Positions 53,181-62,437 of a DNA stretch of 64,000 nt are shown piece by piece. Position numbers and translations under genes: made by a program. Under the pieces are notes generated by a model that saw only the letters and a list, made by a program, of their open reading frames with translations, searched no databases and was not told the origin of the DNA. Origin of the DNA: an uncultured Lachnospiraceae bacterium (GTDB lineage: Bacteria; Bacillota; Clostridia; Lachnospirales; Lachnospiraceae); the NCBI GenBank assembly GCA_946558465.1, contig CAMNTM010000001.1:248001-312000 (forward strand), in the 5' to 3' direction. The stretch's first letter is position 1. Each line of letters opens with the position of its first letter.

Positions 53181-55196
53181 TTATAATTTTTTTACAAACA
53201 GACAGCGGATTGCATTGAGTACCGCAAGAATCATAACGCCTACATCAGCGAAAATTGCCAGATACATATTGGCAATACCAAATGCGCCCAAAATAAGGCA
53301 GGCAAATTTAACAACAAGTGCCAGAACAATATTCTGGTAAACGATACGCAGACACTTACGGGAAATTCGGATTGCTTTGGAAATCTTCATCGGATCGTCA
53401 TCCATCAGAACAATGTCTGCCGCTTCAATAGCAGCGTCCGAACCCATTGCGCCCATGGCAATGCCTATATCTGCTCTTGACAGTACCGGAGCGTCATTGA
53501 TTCCGTCACCGACAAACGCCAATTTTGCTTTGCCTAATTTCATGCGAAGCAGTTCTTCGACTTTTTCTACCTTGCCAGCCGGGAGCAATTCGCTGTAAAC
53601 CTCGTCGATACCAAGGGAATTGGCAACTTGATTTGCAACTTTTTTTGCGTCACCCGTGAGCATAACTGTCTTTTCTACACCTGACGATTTCAACGAAGCG
53701 ATAGCAGCCTGTGAGTGAGGTTTCACTATATCGGAAATTACGATATGACCGGCATAAGCCCCTTTAATAGCCATATGAATAATCGTTCCAGTTTGGTGAC
53801 AATCAATATAAGGAATATTCAAGTGCTTCATCAACTTGTCATTACCGGCTGCAATTTCTATGCCATCCACCTTTGCAATAACACCGTTACCGCTGATTTC
53901 CCGAATATCACTCACACGGGTACGATCCGGCTCTTTGCCATATGCACGCTGCAAACTTTTACTGATAGGATGAGATGACGCACTTTCTGCTAAAGCTGCA
54001 TATTCAATTAGCTGTGCGTTCTCAAGCTCATTGTGATGGATTCCATTCACCTCAAAAACGCCCTGTGTCAGCGTACCGGTCTTATCAAATACAACCACTT
54101 TGGTTTTAGAAAGAATTTCAAGATAATTGGAGCCTTTTACTAACACGCCTTGCTGGCTTGCGCCGCCGATTCCTGCGAAAAAGCTCAAAGGAATACTGAT
54201 AACAAGCGCACAAGGGCAACTGATAACAAGGAATGTCAGCGCACGGTAAATCCATACGCCCCAATCTGCGGCAAGCCCCATAAAAAGCATACGGACAAGC
54301 GGCGGCAAGATTGCCAATGCTAATGCACTGTAGCAAACAGCAGGGGTGTAGACCTTTGCAAATTTTGAGATAAAATCTTCGGATTTAGACTTGCGGGAGC
54401 TTGCGTTTTCTACCAAGTCCAAAATCTTAGAAACTGTAGATTCCCCAAATTCCTTTGTCGTCTGTATTTTCAAAACGCCTGTCATACTGATACAACCGCT
54501 TATTACTTCATCTCCCACCTTTGCTTCTCTCGGCAGGCTTTCTCCGGTAAGAGCGCTTGTGTTTAGGCTGGAATTACCCTCTACAATGATTCCGTCAATC
54601 GGCACTTTTTCGCCCGGCTGAACAACAATCACACTACCAATTCCAACCTCATCCGGATCAACCTGTTCGAGCTTTCCGTCTCTTTCAACATTTGCATAAT
54701 CCGGGCGAATGTCCATGAGATTGCTGATATTGCGGCGGCTTTTACCGACAGCATAGCCTTGAAACCATTCGCCAATCTGATAAAACAACATAACAGCAAT
54801 GGCTTCCAGATACTCGCCATTCTCGTAAACAGCCAACGCCATAGCGCCAATTGTTGCTACCGCCATCAGGAAATTTTCATCAAATACCTGTCTGTTTTTA
54901 ATACCCTTTGCCGCTTTTTTCAGAATGTCATATCCGATAATGAAATAATCAATCAGGTAACAGGCAAATCGAATCCAGCGTCCTGCCGACGGGAATAAGT
55001 ATACGTCAAGTGTATCAAACATCTCTGCCGAAACAAATTGTAGTCCTAAAAGAGCAGAAGCGGATATTAAAATACGAATCATCATTGTTCGCTGCTTTTT
55101 TGTCATACCGCCTTTACGACTGCCAATGAAAATTAGAAGCCCGGCAGCCGTTAGAATTACAACGCCAAGTAATATGTTTATAATTAGTTCCTGCAT
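53181..55196 (-). CDS. Heavy-metal P1B-type ATPase (Zn/Cd/Pb export type)
   Basis: 671 aa. Motifs: ISCPCALVIS (CPC ion site), phosphorylation site FDKTGTLTQ, TGES in the actuator domain, and GDGINDAPVLSRADIG in the hinge. There is no N-terminal metal-binding domain; a separate HMA protein is encoded just upstream. Zn2+/Cd2+ rather than Cu+ is suggested by regulatory context, not proven. A strong terminator separates it from the HMA gene, so it may rely on read-through or an own promoter. Confidence 0.9.
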   Translation of the reverse strand: MQELIINILLGVVILTAAGLLIFIGSRKGGMTKKQRTMMIRILISASALLGLQFVSAEMFDTLDVYLFPSAGRWIRFACYLIDYFIIGYDILKKAAKGIKNRQVFDENFLMAVATIGAMALAVYENGEYLEAIAVMLFYQIGEWFQGYAVGKSRRNISNLMDIRPDYANVERDGKLEQVDPDEVGIGSVIVVQPGEKVPIDGIIVEGNSSLNTSALTGESLPREAKVGDEVISGCISMTGVLKIQTTKEFGESTVSKILDLVENASSRKSKSEDFISKFAKVYTPAVCYSALALAILPPLVRMLFMGLAADWGVWIYRALTFLVISCPCALVISIPLSFFAGIGGASQQGVLVKGSNYLEILSKTKVVVFDKTGTLTQGVFEVNGIHHNELENAQLIEYAALAESASSHPISKSLQRAYGKEPDRTRVSDIREISGNGVIAKVDGIEIAAGNDKLMKHLNIPYIDCHQTGTIIHMAIKGAYAGHIVISDIVKPHSQAAIASLKSSGVEKTVMLTGDAKKVANQVANSLGIDEVYSELLPAGKVEKVEELLRMKLGKAKLAFVGDGINDAPVLSRADIGIAMGAMGSDAAIEAADIVLMDDDPMKISKAIRISRKCLRIVYQNIVLALVVKFACLILGAFGIANMYLAIFADVGVMILAVLNAIRCLFVKKL

Positions 55197-55247
55197 AAAA
55201 AAGAACTCCTTTCAAAATATGCTTAATTGTTTATTTGTTGTCTTGTA

Positions 55248-55292
55248 AAAACGGCGCCCCAGAACTGCCGAGGCATTTCAGGGCGCCGTTTT
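55248..55292 (-). terminator. Strong terminator between the HMA gene and the ATPase gene
   Basis: 12-bp perfect arms (aaaacggcgccc / gggcgccgtttt) with a 21-base loop; on the minus strand it ends in a TTTTT run. It should limit read-through from the HMA gene into the ATPase gene. Confidence 0.8.
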
Positions 55293-55311
55293 GTTATAAG
55301 GGCAGTTCTTA

Positions 55312-55530
55312 TTACAGTTCGATTTCGCAGTCAGGTTCAACCTTTTTGCAGGCTTTCAGAACATCCTGCATAACATTTTTGGGATCAGTACCGTCAGCAA
55401 ATTCAACGATCATCTTCTGTGTCATGAAATTTACGGTAGCAGATGCAACACCGGCAGTTTTGCGGGCGGCGTCCTCCATCAAGTTTGCGCAGTTAGCACA
55501 ATCCACTTCAATCTTATAAGTCTTCTTCAT
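55312..55530 (-). CDS. Stand-alone HMA heavy-metal-binding protein
   Basis: 72 aa, one ferredoxin-like HMA domain: KTYKIEVDCANCANLMEDAA, with CANC as metal site instead of the usual CxxC in GMTCxxC. It likely acts as a metallochaperone for the ATPase encoded next to it. AGGAGG precedes the ATG. Divergent from the arsR gene across an operator. Confidence 0.88.
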   Translation of the reverse strand: MKKTYKIEVDCANCANLMEDAARKTAGVASATVNFMTQKMIVEFADGTDPKNVMQDVLKACKKVEPDCEIEL

Positions 55531-55568
55531 AAAAAGTTCCTCCTAATAGAAAAATATTTTTGAATTTT

Positions 55569-55609
55569 ATGATTAAGCACTTGTTTAATCATCTTGAGTG
55601 TAGTATAAT
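55569..55609. promoter_or_regulatory. ArsR-type operator and arsR promoter
   Basis: The perfect inverted repeat atgattaa-N8-ttaatcat (55569-55576 / 55585-55592) lies between the HMA and arsR genes. On the plus strand TTGTTT (55581-55586), 17 bases, TATAAT (55604-55609) overlaps it. The size and layout fit an ArsR/SmtB 12-2-12-type operator that would repress both directions. Confidence 0.7.
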
Positions 55610-55705
55610 ATAGCCAGAGCGAGAAGTCAATAGATTTAGCGAGTGTTCTTCCAAACGGGCGAAAAGTATTTCCATTTGGGCGAAAAAAGAAAGGAAGCAG
55701 ATGTT

Positions 55706-56074
55706 ATGAATAATAAAGGATTACCACATCAGCACGGAGAAAAGCAAGAAAACGCTATGATACAGGAACAGATAAACCAAGTAAGTAACTTTCAAATTGT
55801 GGCGGATATATTTAAGCAGCTTGGCGATACCACCAGAATCCGCATATTCTGGCTTCTTTGTCATTGCGAGGAATGTGTCATCAATATTTCTGCAATACTG
55901 GAAATGTCAAGTCCTGCTGTGTCCCACCATCTTAGACCGTTAAAAAACAGCGGCTTAATTGTGAGCCGCCGTGATGGAAAAGAGGTCTATTACCGTGCAG
56001 CCGATACGCCACAGAGCCAGCTTCTACACCAAATGATTGAGCAGGTTATGAAAATTGCATGTCCTGAAATATGA
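55706..56074 (+). CDS. ArsR/SmtB family regulator (divergent)
   Basis: 122 aa from the ATG at 55706 (AAGGAAG upstream); an earlier in-frame start lacks a site. Winged helix: FKQLGDTTRIRIFWLLCHCE, ECVINISAILEMSSPAVSHH then LRPLKNSGLIVSRRDGKEVY. CHCEECV resembles the metal-sensing ELCVCDL helix of CadC/ArsR types. Divergent from the HMA/ATPase genes and overlapping their operator; the AraC gene follows 10 bases later. Confidence 0.88.
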   Translation: MNNKGLPHQHGEKQENAMIQEQINQVSNFQIVADIFKQLGDTTRIRIFWLLCHCEECVINISAILEMSSPAVSHHLRPLKNSGLIVSRRDGKEVYYRAADTPQSQLLHQMIEQVMKIACPEI

Positions 56075-56084
56075 GGTGGAACCT

Positions 56085-56999
56085 ATGAATGATGAATTAT
56101 TGAAAATTATAAAGGACATAGAGAAATCTAATAACAATGAACCGCTTGATATAACCTTTCTTTTTCCGGGTATAGGGCTTTCTTATCTTTCACTTGCGTC
56201 AAACTCTTTTTCCGTACAGCACAAACATAGTGCTATGGAGAATATTATGCAGATCAACTATTGTAAATCCGGGCAGATGGAATGGAAAATGAAAAATGGG
56301 AATTACATTTTTCTGAATCCGGGAGATTTCTCTCTGCATACGATGAAATCCTGTACGGATTCTCTTGTTTCCTTTCCTGCCGGACAATATTCGGGACTGA
56401 CTATTTATATTGATTTACAGGAAGCCTCTGTTTGCCCTCCTGAATTATTGAAAGATACAAGTATTTTCGATAAAGTGCTACGGAAAGGGATTTGTCCGGA
56501 TGATACAATCTCTTTTCTTGCGGGAAACGAGCAGACAGAAAGTATTTTTTCCGCCTTCTATGACCAACCGGAAAATGTAAAACTGTCGTACCAGAAAATA
56601 AAGGTTTTGGAGTTGCTTCTTTACCTTATCAAATTGGATTTCACACCACAGAAACAACTGACAGCGTATCAATCTGAACAGATTGATATTATACGGGAAA
56701 TTCACGACAGCTTAACGGAACGCATGGGAGAAAGAATTACCATCGAAGAACTTTCCAAACAGTATTTAATCAATCCAACAACTTTGAAAACTGCGTTTAA
56801 GTCGGTCTATGGAAATTCGATTGCGGCACATATTAAAGAACACCGTATGGAACAGGCGGCTAAAATGCTGAGAGAATCCAATTTGAGTATATCAGAAATA
56901 GCACAAGCAGTAGGCTATGACAGCCAAAGCAAGTTTACTGCGACATTCAAGACATTTTTTGGAGTTTTACCGAGGGAATACAAGAAAAATCACAAATAA
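56085..56999 (+). CDS. AraC family transcriptional regulator
   Basis: 304 aa from the ATG at 56085 (GAGGTGGAACCT upstream). The C-terminal about 95 residues hold two helix-turn-helix motifs (ITIEELSKQYLINPTTLKTA; ISEIAQAVGYDSQSKFTATF, ending FKTFFGVLPREYKK). The N-terminal half is a probable cupin-like ligand domain. Related regulators control siderophore or iron uptake in some clostridia, which suits the feo genes here; this is inference. Confidence 0.88.
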   Translation: MNDELLKIIKDIEKSNNNEPLDITFLFPGIGLSYLSLASNSFSVQHKHSAMENIMQINYCKSGQMEWKMKNGNYIFLNPGDFSLHTMKSCTDSLVSFPAGQYSGLTIYIDLQEASVCPPELLKDTSIFDKVLRKGICPDDTISFLAGNEQTESIFSAFYDQPENVKLSYQKIKVLELLLYLIKLDFTPQKQLTAYQSEQIDIIREIHDSLTERMGERITIEELSKQYLINPTTLKTAFKSVYGNSIAAHIKEHRMEQAAKMLRESNLSISEIAQAVGYDSQSKFTATFKTFFGVLPREYKKNHK

Positions 57000-57084
57000 A
57001 AGTTTAGACGCAGATTAGCGCGTTTTATAATATATTGGTGCTTCTCAATACTATATATTTTGAATTTTCTCTATATTATGTACC

Positions 57085-57110
57085 AGCCGCCTTTTCGGGC
57101 GGCTTTTGTT
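57085..57110. terminator. Terminator after the AraC gene
   Basis: Stem agccgcc / ggcggct with a 6-base loop, followed by TTTTGTTTTT on the plus strand; it also lies at the end of the convergent CHAP gene. Confidence 0.8.
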
Positions 57111-57111
57111 T

Positions 57112-58824
57112 TTAATACTGTGGCACACCGTAACCATAGATTTGATAATGCCCTACGGAATACTGATTGACACGGCAGCTATCGCCAGAATTACCCTCCA
57201 CGGTGTAAACAATACCGTTCTCGACCTTTTGGACAATCCCGACATGATCGGTTTCACCATCGCTCTCCCAATCAAAGAAAATAATCATTCCGGGAACAGG
57301 CTCGGCAGATCCGTCCTGCCATTGCCCTTTGTCCTTAAACCATTGTGCGCCATTGACACAGCCCGCAAATTTTGGAATAACACCTGTGTCAATATATCCG
57401 CACTCGTTAGCACACCAGCTCACGAAGCAGGCACACCATTCCACACGGGAATTAAAACCATACCAGCTCCAATACGGCTCACCGCCCATATTGCCGACCT
57501 GCGACAATGCTACCGTCACGATTTCTCCATCGCTGTATGAAATGCCGTAAAGGACAGCCGACCACATAGAGTTATTCTCGTCTTTCAGCAATTCAACAAG
57601 GTAGTTATTCTGTTCTTGATTGAAATCGTATTGAACCGCCATTTCATCGACCGTCTTATGGGAAACTGTAATATACAGATAAGTGTGCGTTACGGTCGTT
57701 TCCGTCTGCACAATGTTCCCATGACCATCATCTCTCTCGGTTATCTGGGTTTCAGTTTTGCTCTCGGTGCGGGAGCTGATCTGATTCATCTCCCAAAAGA
57801 TGTCTTTCAGGATTTGCTTCTTGGAATCGTCCATTGTCGCAACCTCTTGTGGATTATTTTCATCCGTATTCGTTTTGACAGCATAAACCGCAAGCACATC
57901 TTTCCACACGGCTCTGCTTCCGCTCATTTCAAGTACATCATAGCTTACTGCGTCTTTTTCCGCTTGCAGCTTGGTATCATACTCTGTATTGATTTCCTGC
58001 ACCACCGTCTGCATACTCATACCCGTTCCGCTGTCCTCGCCGGAAAAGAATATCCCAAACACAGAGCCGAGCAATAATGCAATCAAGCAAATGACGATGA
58101 TTACCACAACGGCAATCCAGCCTCCGGCAGCAATGGCGGCAATCAGCGCCTTTGTTGCCGCTATAATCGCCTTGACTGCGGCAATGGTAGTTTTAACTGC
58201 AACTTTTATCCCTGTTGCAACTGCCTTTGCGGTAGCTTTGGCAGCCTGCGCCGCCCGCTGAGCAGCTTTCGCCGTAGCCTGTGCTGTTTTTTGAGCCGCC
58301 TTTGCCGCCTGTTTCGTTGTCTTGATTGAGGTTTTAGTGGTCTGCTCGGCGGTCTTGACCGTCTTTTGAGCTGTTTTTGCAGAGCCTTTCCCGACGGTCT
58401 TGATAGTTTTCTTGCCGGAAGAACGGACGGTTTGCTTTACCGTTTTTTGCGTTTCCTGAACAGCTTTTACACTTTTATTTCGGGGAGTGCGGACAGACTG
58501 ATTTTTCAGGGTTTCCGCCGCCCGCTTTTCCTTAAACTTCCGGATTCCGTCTTTCGCCTTTGAAATATTCTGCTTCGTTGCTTCCACGCCTTTTCGTCCC
58601 TGCTTGTCAAACTGATAAACCGCTTCGTGAGTAAGACTGTCTGCGCCGCCCTCTAAACGGTCGGAAGCATATTCCTCCGCACTATTTTCCTGAGCGTGTG
58701 TGGCGTGTTCCGCTTTTTCCTTTGTCTGAACATACGCCTGTTTCATACGCTGTCCGGCAATAGCAGCTTTGTCAATCGTTTTGATTGTGCCTTTTACAGC
58801 GTCTTTCGTCTTTATATCAGCCAA
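57112..58824 (-). CDS. Conjugation-associated membrane CHAP peptidoglycan hydrolase
   Basis: 570 aa. Residues about 1-230 are charged and low in complexity with a long Lys/Thr/Ala run (TAKAAQRAAQAAKATAKAV) resembling histone H1. One membrane helix follows (about 236-262, WIAVVVIIVICLIALLLGSV). The C-terminal about 120 residues are a CHAP domain: WCACFVSWCANECGY (Cys nucleophile) and DHVGIVQKVENG (His). It resembles the CD1108/Tn916 Orf14 family, which opens the wall for the mating channel. Confidence 0.88.
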   Translation of the reverse strand: MADIKTKDAVKGTIKTIDKAAIAGQRMKQAYVQTKEKAEHATHAQENSAEEYASDRLEGGADSLTHEAVYQFDKQGRKGVEATKQNISKAKDGIRKFKEKRAAETLKNQSVRTPRNKSVKAVQETQKTVKQTVRSSGKKTIKTVGKGSAKTAQKTVKTAEQTTKTSIKTTKQAAKAAQKTAQATAKAAQRAAQAAKATAKAVATGIKVAVKTTIAAVKAIIAATKALIAAIAAGGWIAVVVIIVICLIALLLGSVFGIFFSGEDSGTGMSMQTVVQEINTEYDTKLQAEKDAVSYDVLEMSGSRAVWKDVLAVYAVKTNTDENNPQEVATMDDSKKQILKDIFWEMNQISSRTESKTETQITERDDGHGNIVQTETTVTHTYLYITVSHKTVDEMAVQYDFNQEQNNYLVELLKDENNSMWSAVLYGISYSDGEIVTVALSQVGNMGGEPYWSWYGFNSRVEWCACFVSWCANECGYIDTGVIPKFAGCVNGAQWFKDKGQWQDGSAEPVPGMIIFFDWESDGETDHVGIVQKVENGIVYTVEGNSGDSCRVNQYSVGHYQIYGYGVPQY

Positions 58825-58861
58825 AATCTCACCTCCGTTTCCTTGCTTTTTTTACTGCTAC

Positions 58862-59641
58862 CTAATCGGAGATTCGCTTTGCTACCACGACAAGCCTTCC
58901 GTTTGTGCGAGAATATTCACAGGTGGAAAGGGTTATGAGCTTATCGCCGTATTCTGCCGATACCCCGGTATCATACAGGGCAAGCTCCTTGCACCTGTCA
59001 ATAAATGCCGAGAAATCCTCCGGCGTTTCAGCATTTACAAAGTGATAATACTTGAAGGACTCAGGACTGTCCGAGTAAACGAAGGTCTTAAATACAGAAA
59101 CAATCTCATATTCATATCTGTCCGTTACGATGCTGAAAGAGATGGTTTTATGCTCCTGCCAAAAGTCCTGACTTTTGAACTTTTCAAGGTCGGCAAACAT
59201 ACTGCCGTTTTTCATATGGTGTCCGTAGATAATTACATTGTCGCTCGGTAACTGCACATCGCAATTCTCCTGCACATACGGACAGCCGTAATCGCTGTAT
59301 TCCTTATCAAAACCGTGTTTCAGGTAGAAATCGGGATTATTCGGCGTGTGCATAACCGGATAATTGATATTGGTATCTTCAATGCGAATCCAGCCCGCTA
59401 AATCTCCGTTCTGCTGGTACAGCTCGGCAAGCTCCGGCAACACCGTCTTTTCTTCGGTGTATAAAATCGGCTCTTCGGGTTCTACCTCTGCGTCTGCGGC
59501 AGAATCCACCATATCGGCAAGACTGTCGTATAGCTCCGCCTGCTGCTTATCCTGTCTGTAATGGTCGAAAATAAAATAGGCGCTTGTGCTAAACAAAGCC
59601 ACAAACGCCGCAATCAGGATTATACATATTTTCTTTTTCAT
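58862..59641 (-). CDS. srtB: Class B sortase
   Basis: 259 aa from the ATG at 59641 (GGAACG upstream). Signal-anchor KKKICIILIAAFVALFSTSA, then a sortase domain with YGHHMKNGSMF (His), LSTCEYSRTNGRLVVVAKR (Cys and Arg). Class B sortases are frequent in Tn1549-type conjugation modules and probably anchor element-encoded surface proteins. Its target may be elsewhere on the element. Confidence 0.93.
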   Translation of the reverse strand: MKKKICIILIAAFVALFSTSAYFIFDHYRQDKQQAELYDSLADMVDSAADAEVEPEEPILYTEEKTVLPELAELYQQNGDLAGWIRIEDTNINYPVMHTPNNPDFYLKHGFDKEYSDYGCPYVQENCDVQLPSDNVIIYGHHMKNGSMFADLEKFKSQDFWQEHKTISFSIVTDRYEYEIVSVFKTFVYSDSPESFKYYHFVNAETPEDFSAFIDRCKELALYDTGVSAEYGDKLITLSTCEYSRTNGRLVVVAKRISD

Positions 59642-59674
59642 TTTGCGTTCCTTTCTATATGGCAAAGGCGAGAG

Positions 59675-62008
59675 TTACGCACTCTCGCCCGGTTTGGTTG
59701 TCATCAGCTTATACAGTTTTGTGTTCTTGGGAAACTTATTCGCAAACGGCACAAGGGAGCTGCCTACTTTAATCAGCCCGTGTCCGGCTTCCACATTAGT
59801 AATATAGCTCATCTGCAAATCGGAGATATTGAGCAGTTCTGCAAGCTTCAGGCGGTCAGTCGAAGCCTGATTTAGCATAATGATAAACTCAGAGTTTGCA
59901 AGCATTGTCCTTGCCGTATGGCTCTGCAAAAGGTCATCGACATTCTGTGTGATACCCGTCGCATACGCTCCGTATTTTCTTACACGCTTCCACAAGGTAA
60001 ACAGGAAGTTAGCGGAATACTCGTGCTGGAACAGCAGATAAATCTCATCTATAAAGATAAATGTGTTTCTCCCTTTCGCCCTGTTCTGCGTAATACGGTT
60101 TAAGATACTGTCAAGCACAACAAGCATACCGATAGGCATAAGCTGTTTGCCAAGGTCAAGAATATCGTAGCAGATCAGGCGGTTATTGGTATCCACATTG
60201 GTATGCTTCGCAAAGGTATTCAGGCTTCCGTTTGTGAAAAGCTCAATGGCAAGGGCGATTTCCTTTGCCTCCGGCTCGTCCTGCTTCAAAAGCTCGTTTC
60301 TGAAATCCTGCAAGGTCGGCACTTCGCCTTTGTAGTCGTTCTGCTGATAGGTGCGGTACACAGAAGCGGTGCAGCGGTCAATAATGGATTTCTGCTTTGC
60401 TCCCAAGTTCGTGCCGCCGATAAGCTGCTCGCACAGCGACATAATAAACTCGGATTTCAGGATAACCGGGTTAGCGCCGTCTCCGTATTCCTTTGTCATG
60501 TCCATAGCGTTGATGTGGTTAAAAGAAGTAGCAGAGATATGAATAACCTCGCCGCCCATTGCCTTTACAAGCTGGGAATATTCTCGCTCAGGATCTATAA
60601 TAATTATATCGGCATTGCTGGACAGCACCTGATTGATAATCTCGCCCTTTGCGGCAAAGGATTTACCGCCGCCGGATACGCCCAAGATAAACTCGTTGCC
60701 GTTCAAGAGCTGCTTGCGGTCAGCGATAATCATATTCTTGCTGATTACATTCTGTCCATAATAAATACCGTTCTCGTGGTAGATGTCCTGCACTCTGAAC
60801 GGAATGAACACAGCCAATGATTCCGTTGTAAGCGTTCTGAAGGTGTCAATCTTTCGTGTGCCAAAAGGCATAACTGTATTCAAACCGTCCATCTGCTGAA
60901 ATTTCAAAACGCCGAACTGACAAAGGTGCTTTCTCGCTGTGGTAAGCAGGGCTTCGGTGTCATTGTCAAGCTGTTCCTTTGTCTCCGCCGTATGCACCAT
61001 TGTCAGGACAGCGAACATCATTCGCTGGTCACGGGTTGTCAAATCGTCGAGAAACTCCTTCATTTCCTTTTTCTGCTGCTCCATATCATAGGGAACGGTG
61101 GCAGAAAAATTGTTGTTGGAATTTTGCCTGCGCTGCCAGTTGGTTATGTTCGTTTCCACGCCTAAAAGTCGACTTTCCGCTTCTCTGACCGCTTCATCTG
61201 TGGGAACGGGGACAACATCAATGGACATCATCAGGTTTCTGTTCAAATCGGTCAGCTCCGCCACCATACTGTCCTTGATATAGGAAGCATACTCACGCAG
61301 GAAAAGAACTCTGCCGTAACGGTTTCCCATTTTGAAATAATCCTTTTCAAACTCCATTGAGTCCGGGCAGATATAGTCCTTAAAATTGTGTCCCTTCTTT
61401 CTCGTTTCCTTAATATCAAAGTGGAAGGCGGTTTCTTCTCCCACACGGTAGAAGTCGTGGAAGATACGAAGCCTCTCGTCCGTTTCAAGCTCCACGCATT
61501 TGCTGCCGAGCCTGCCGAAATGTGCAATCAGGTCAGCGCCCACACGGGCAAAGTAAGTTCTTGCGTCCTCCACATTTTTCTTATTGACAGAGATTGTCAT
61601 ATACTTATCCTGCACGATGGCATTTGCCCCGGTAGCCTTTTCGAGCAGCATTTTGTTGTATTCCTCACGATAAACGTCCAGCTCATCGCCCGTCTTTGGA
61701 ATCAGGATTGTTTTCTCAAAGTCCAGCCGATTCAGGCGGCGGTTATTGATTGTGATTTTTGTCGTTGTGCCGGAATCAAGGGAATTAAGCAGCTCCGAGT
61801 ATTCGAGGAACATCGCTTCCTTATCCTCACGGCTTGCAACGGCGTAGTTTATATCCGAAAACTTAAAGGTCTTGGAAAATTTGTCTCTGCCGACCTGAAA
61901 GATACCGTCATCATAAATAGCGGTAATGGGAATTACATCCTGAACGCCTTTCGGCACAACAAACTTTTCCTTGTCCTGTTTGAATAAATTGGTAAGCGTT
62001 TTAATCAT
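59675..62008 (-). CDS. virB4: VirB4-family conjugation ATPase
   Basis: 777 aa. The C-terminal ATPase has Walker A GVSGGGKSFAAKGEI and Walker B IIIDPEREYSQLV / TFIFIDEIYLLF; the N-terminal half is the TraC/VirB4 domain. It drives assembly of the type IV secretion channel on the cytoplasmic side of the membrane. Its start overlaps the PrgI gene by 8 bases. Confidence 0.93.
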   Translation of the reverse strand: MIKTLTNLFKQDKEKFVVPKGVQDVIPITAIYDDGIFQVGRDKFSKTFKFSDINYAVASREDKEAMFLEYSELLNSLDSGTTTKITINNRRLNRLDFEKTILIPKTGDELDVYREEYNKMLLEKATGANAIVQDKYMTISVNKKNVEDARTYFARVGADLIAHFGRLGSKCVELETDERLRIFHDFYRVGEETAFHFDIKETRKKGHNFKDYICPDSMEFEKDYFKMGNRYGRVLFLREYASYIKDSMVAELTDLNRNLMMSIDVVPVPTDEAVREAESRLLGVETNITNWQRRQNSNNNFSATVPYDMEQQKKEMKEFLDDLTTRDQRMMFAVLTMVHTAETKEQLDNDTEALLTTARKHLCQFGVLKFQQMDGLNTVMPFGTRKIDTFRTLTTESLAVFIPFRVQDIYHENGIYYGQNVISKNMIIADRKQLLNGNEFILGVSGGGKSFAAKGEIINQVLSSNADIIIIDPEREYSQLVKAMGGEVIHISATSFNHINAMDMTKEYGDGANPVILKSEFIMSLCEQLIGGTNLGAKQKSIIDRCTASVYRTYQQNDYKGEVPTLQDFRNELLKQDEPEAKEIALAIELFTNGSLNTFAKHTNVDTNNRLICYDILDLGKQLMPIGMLVVLDSILNRITQNRAKGRNTFIFIDEIYLLFQHEYSANFLFTLWKRVRKYGAYATGITQNVDDLLQSHTARTMLANSEFIIMLNQASTDRLKLAELLNISDLQMSYITNVEAGHGLIKVGSSLVPFANKFPKNTKLYKLMTTKPGESA

Positions 62009-62366
62009 TTGATTTCAAAACCTCCTTCTGCTTCTTTTCCATACCCGGCTTCATCAGCTCCAAGTAGGTGTTTGTGGAATGAAACACGAGCTTCTTAGGC
62101 ATAAGAAACTCCGATTTTATCCACGCATAGATGAATTTCTCTGCGGTCATTCCGTTGTATTTGATAAAACCGAGAGCCGCAAACGGGGCGGCTCCCAAAA
62201 TGCACATCCACGACACGGTTTCCGTACCGACATAGGGTTTCAGCAGGAAATATAATCCTACCGCCACCGCACAGGCACAGATAGAAAAAATGAACTGCCG
62301 CAGGGACAGTCCGAAAAACATCGCTTCCGTGTAGTTTCTGATTTCACGGTTAATTTTTACTTCCAT
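62001..62366 (-). CDS. PrgI family conjugal transfer membrane protein
   Basis: 121 aa from the ATG at 62366 (GAAAGGAG upstream); the open frame to 62444 lies in the terminator of the upstream cargo gene. Two membrane helices (LRQFIFSICACAVAVGLYFL; WMCILGAAPFAALGFI), then a basic region, as in PrgI/TcpE-like proteins of Gram-positive type IV systems. Coupled to virB4. Confidence 0.88.
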   Translation of the reverse strand: MEVKINREIRNYTEAMFFGLSLRQFIFSICACAVAVGLYFLLKPYVGTETVSWMCILGAAPFAALGFIKYNGMTAEKFIYAWIKSEFLMPKKLVFHSTNTYLELMKPGMEKKQKEVLKSND

Positions 62367-62398
62367 TAAAAGCTCCTTTCTTCTGACAAAAAGAAAAA

Positions 62399-62421
62399 GC
62401 ACCGTCATTTTCTGACAGTGC
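62399..62421 (-). terminator. Terminator of the nucleotidyltransferase-like cargo gene
   Basis: Arms gcaccgtca / tgacagtgc (one mismatch), loop 5, followed on the minus strand by TTTTTCTTTTTG. It lies 17 bases after the cargo gene's stop and before the prgI ribosome site. Confidence 0.8.
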
Positions 62422-62437
62422 CTTGCACACAATGCTG

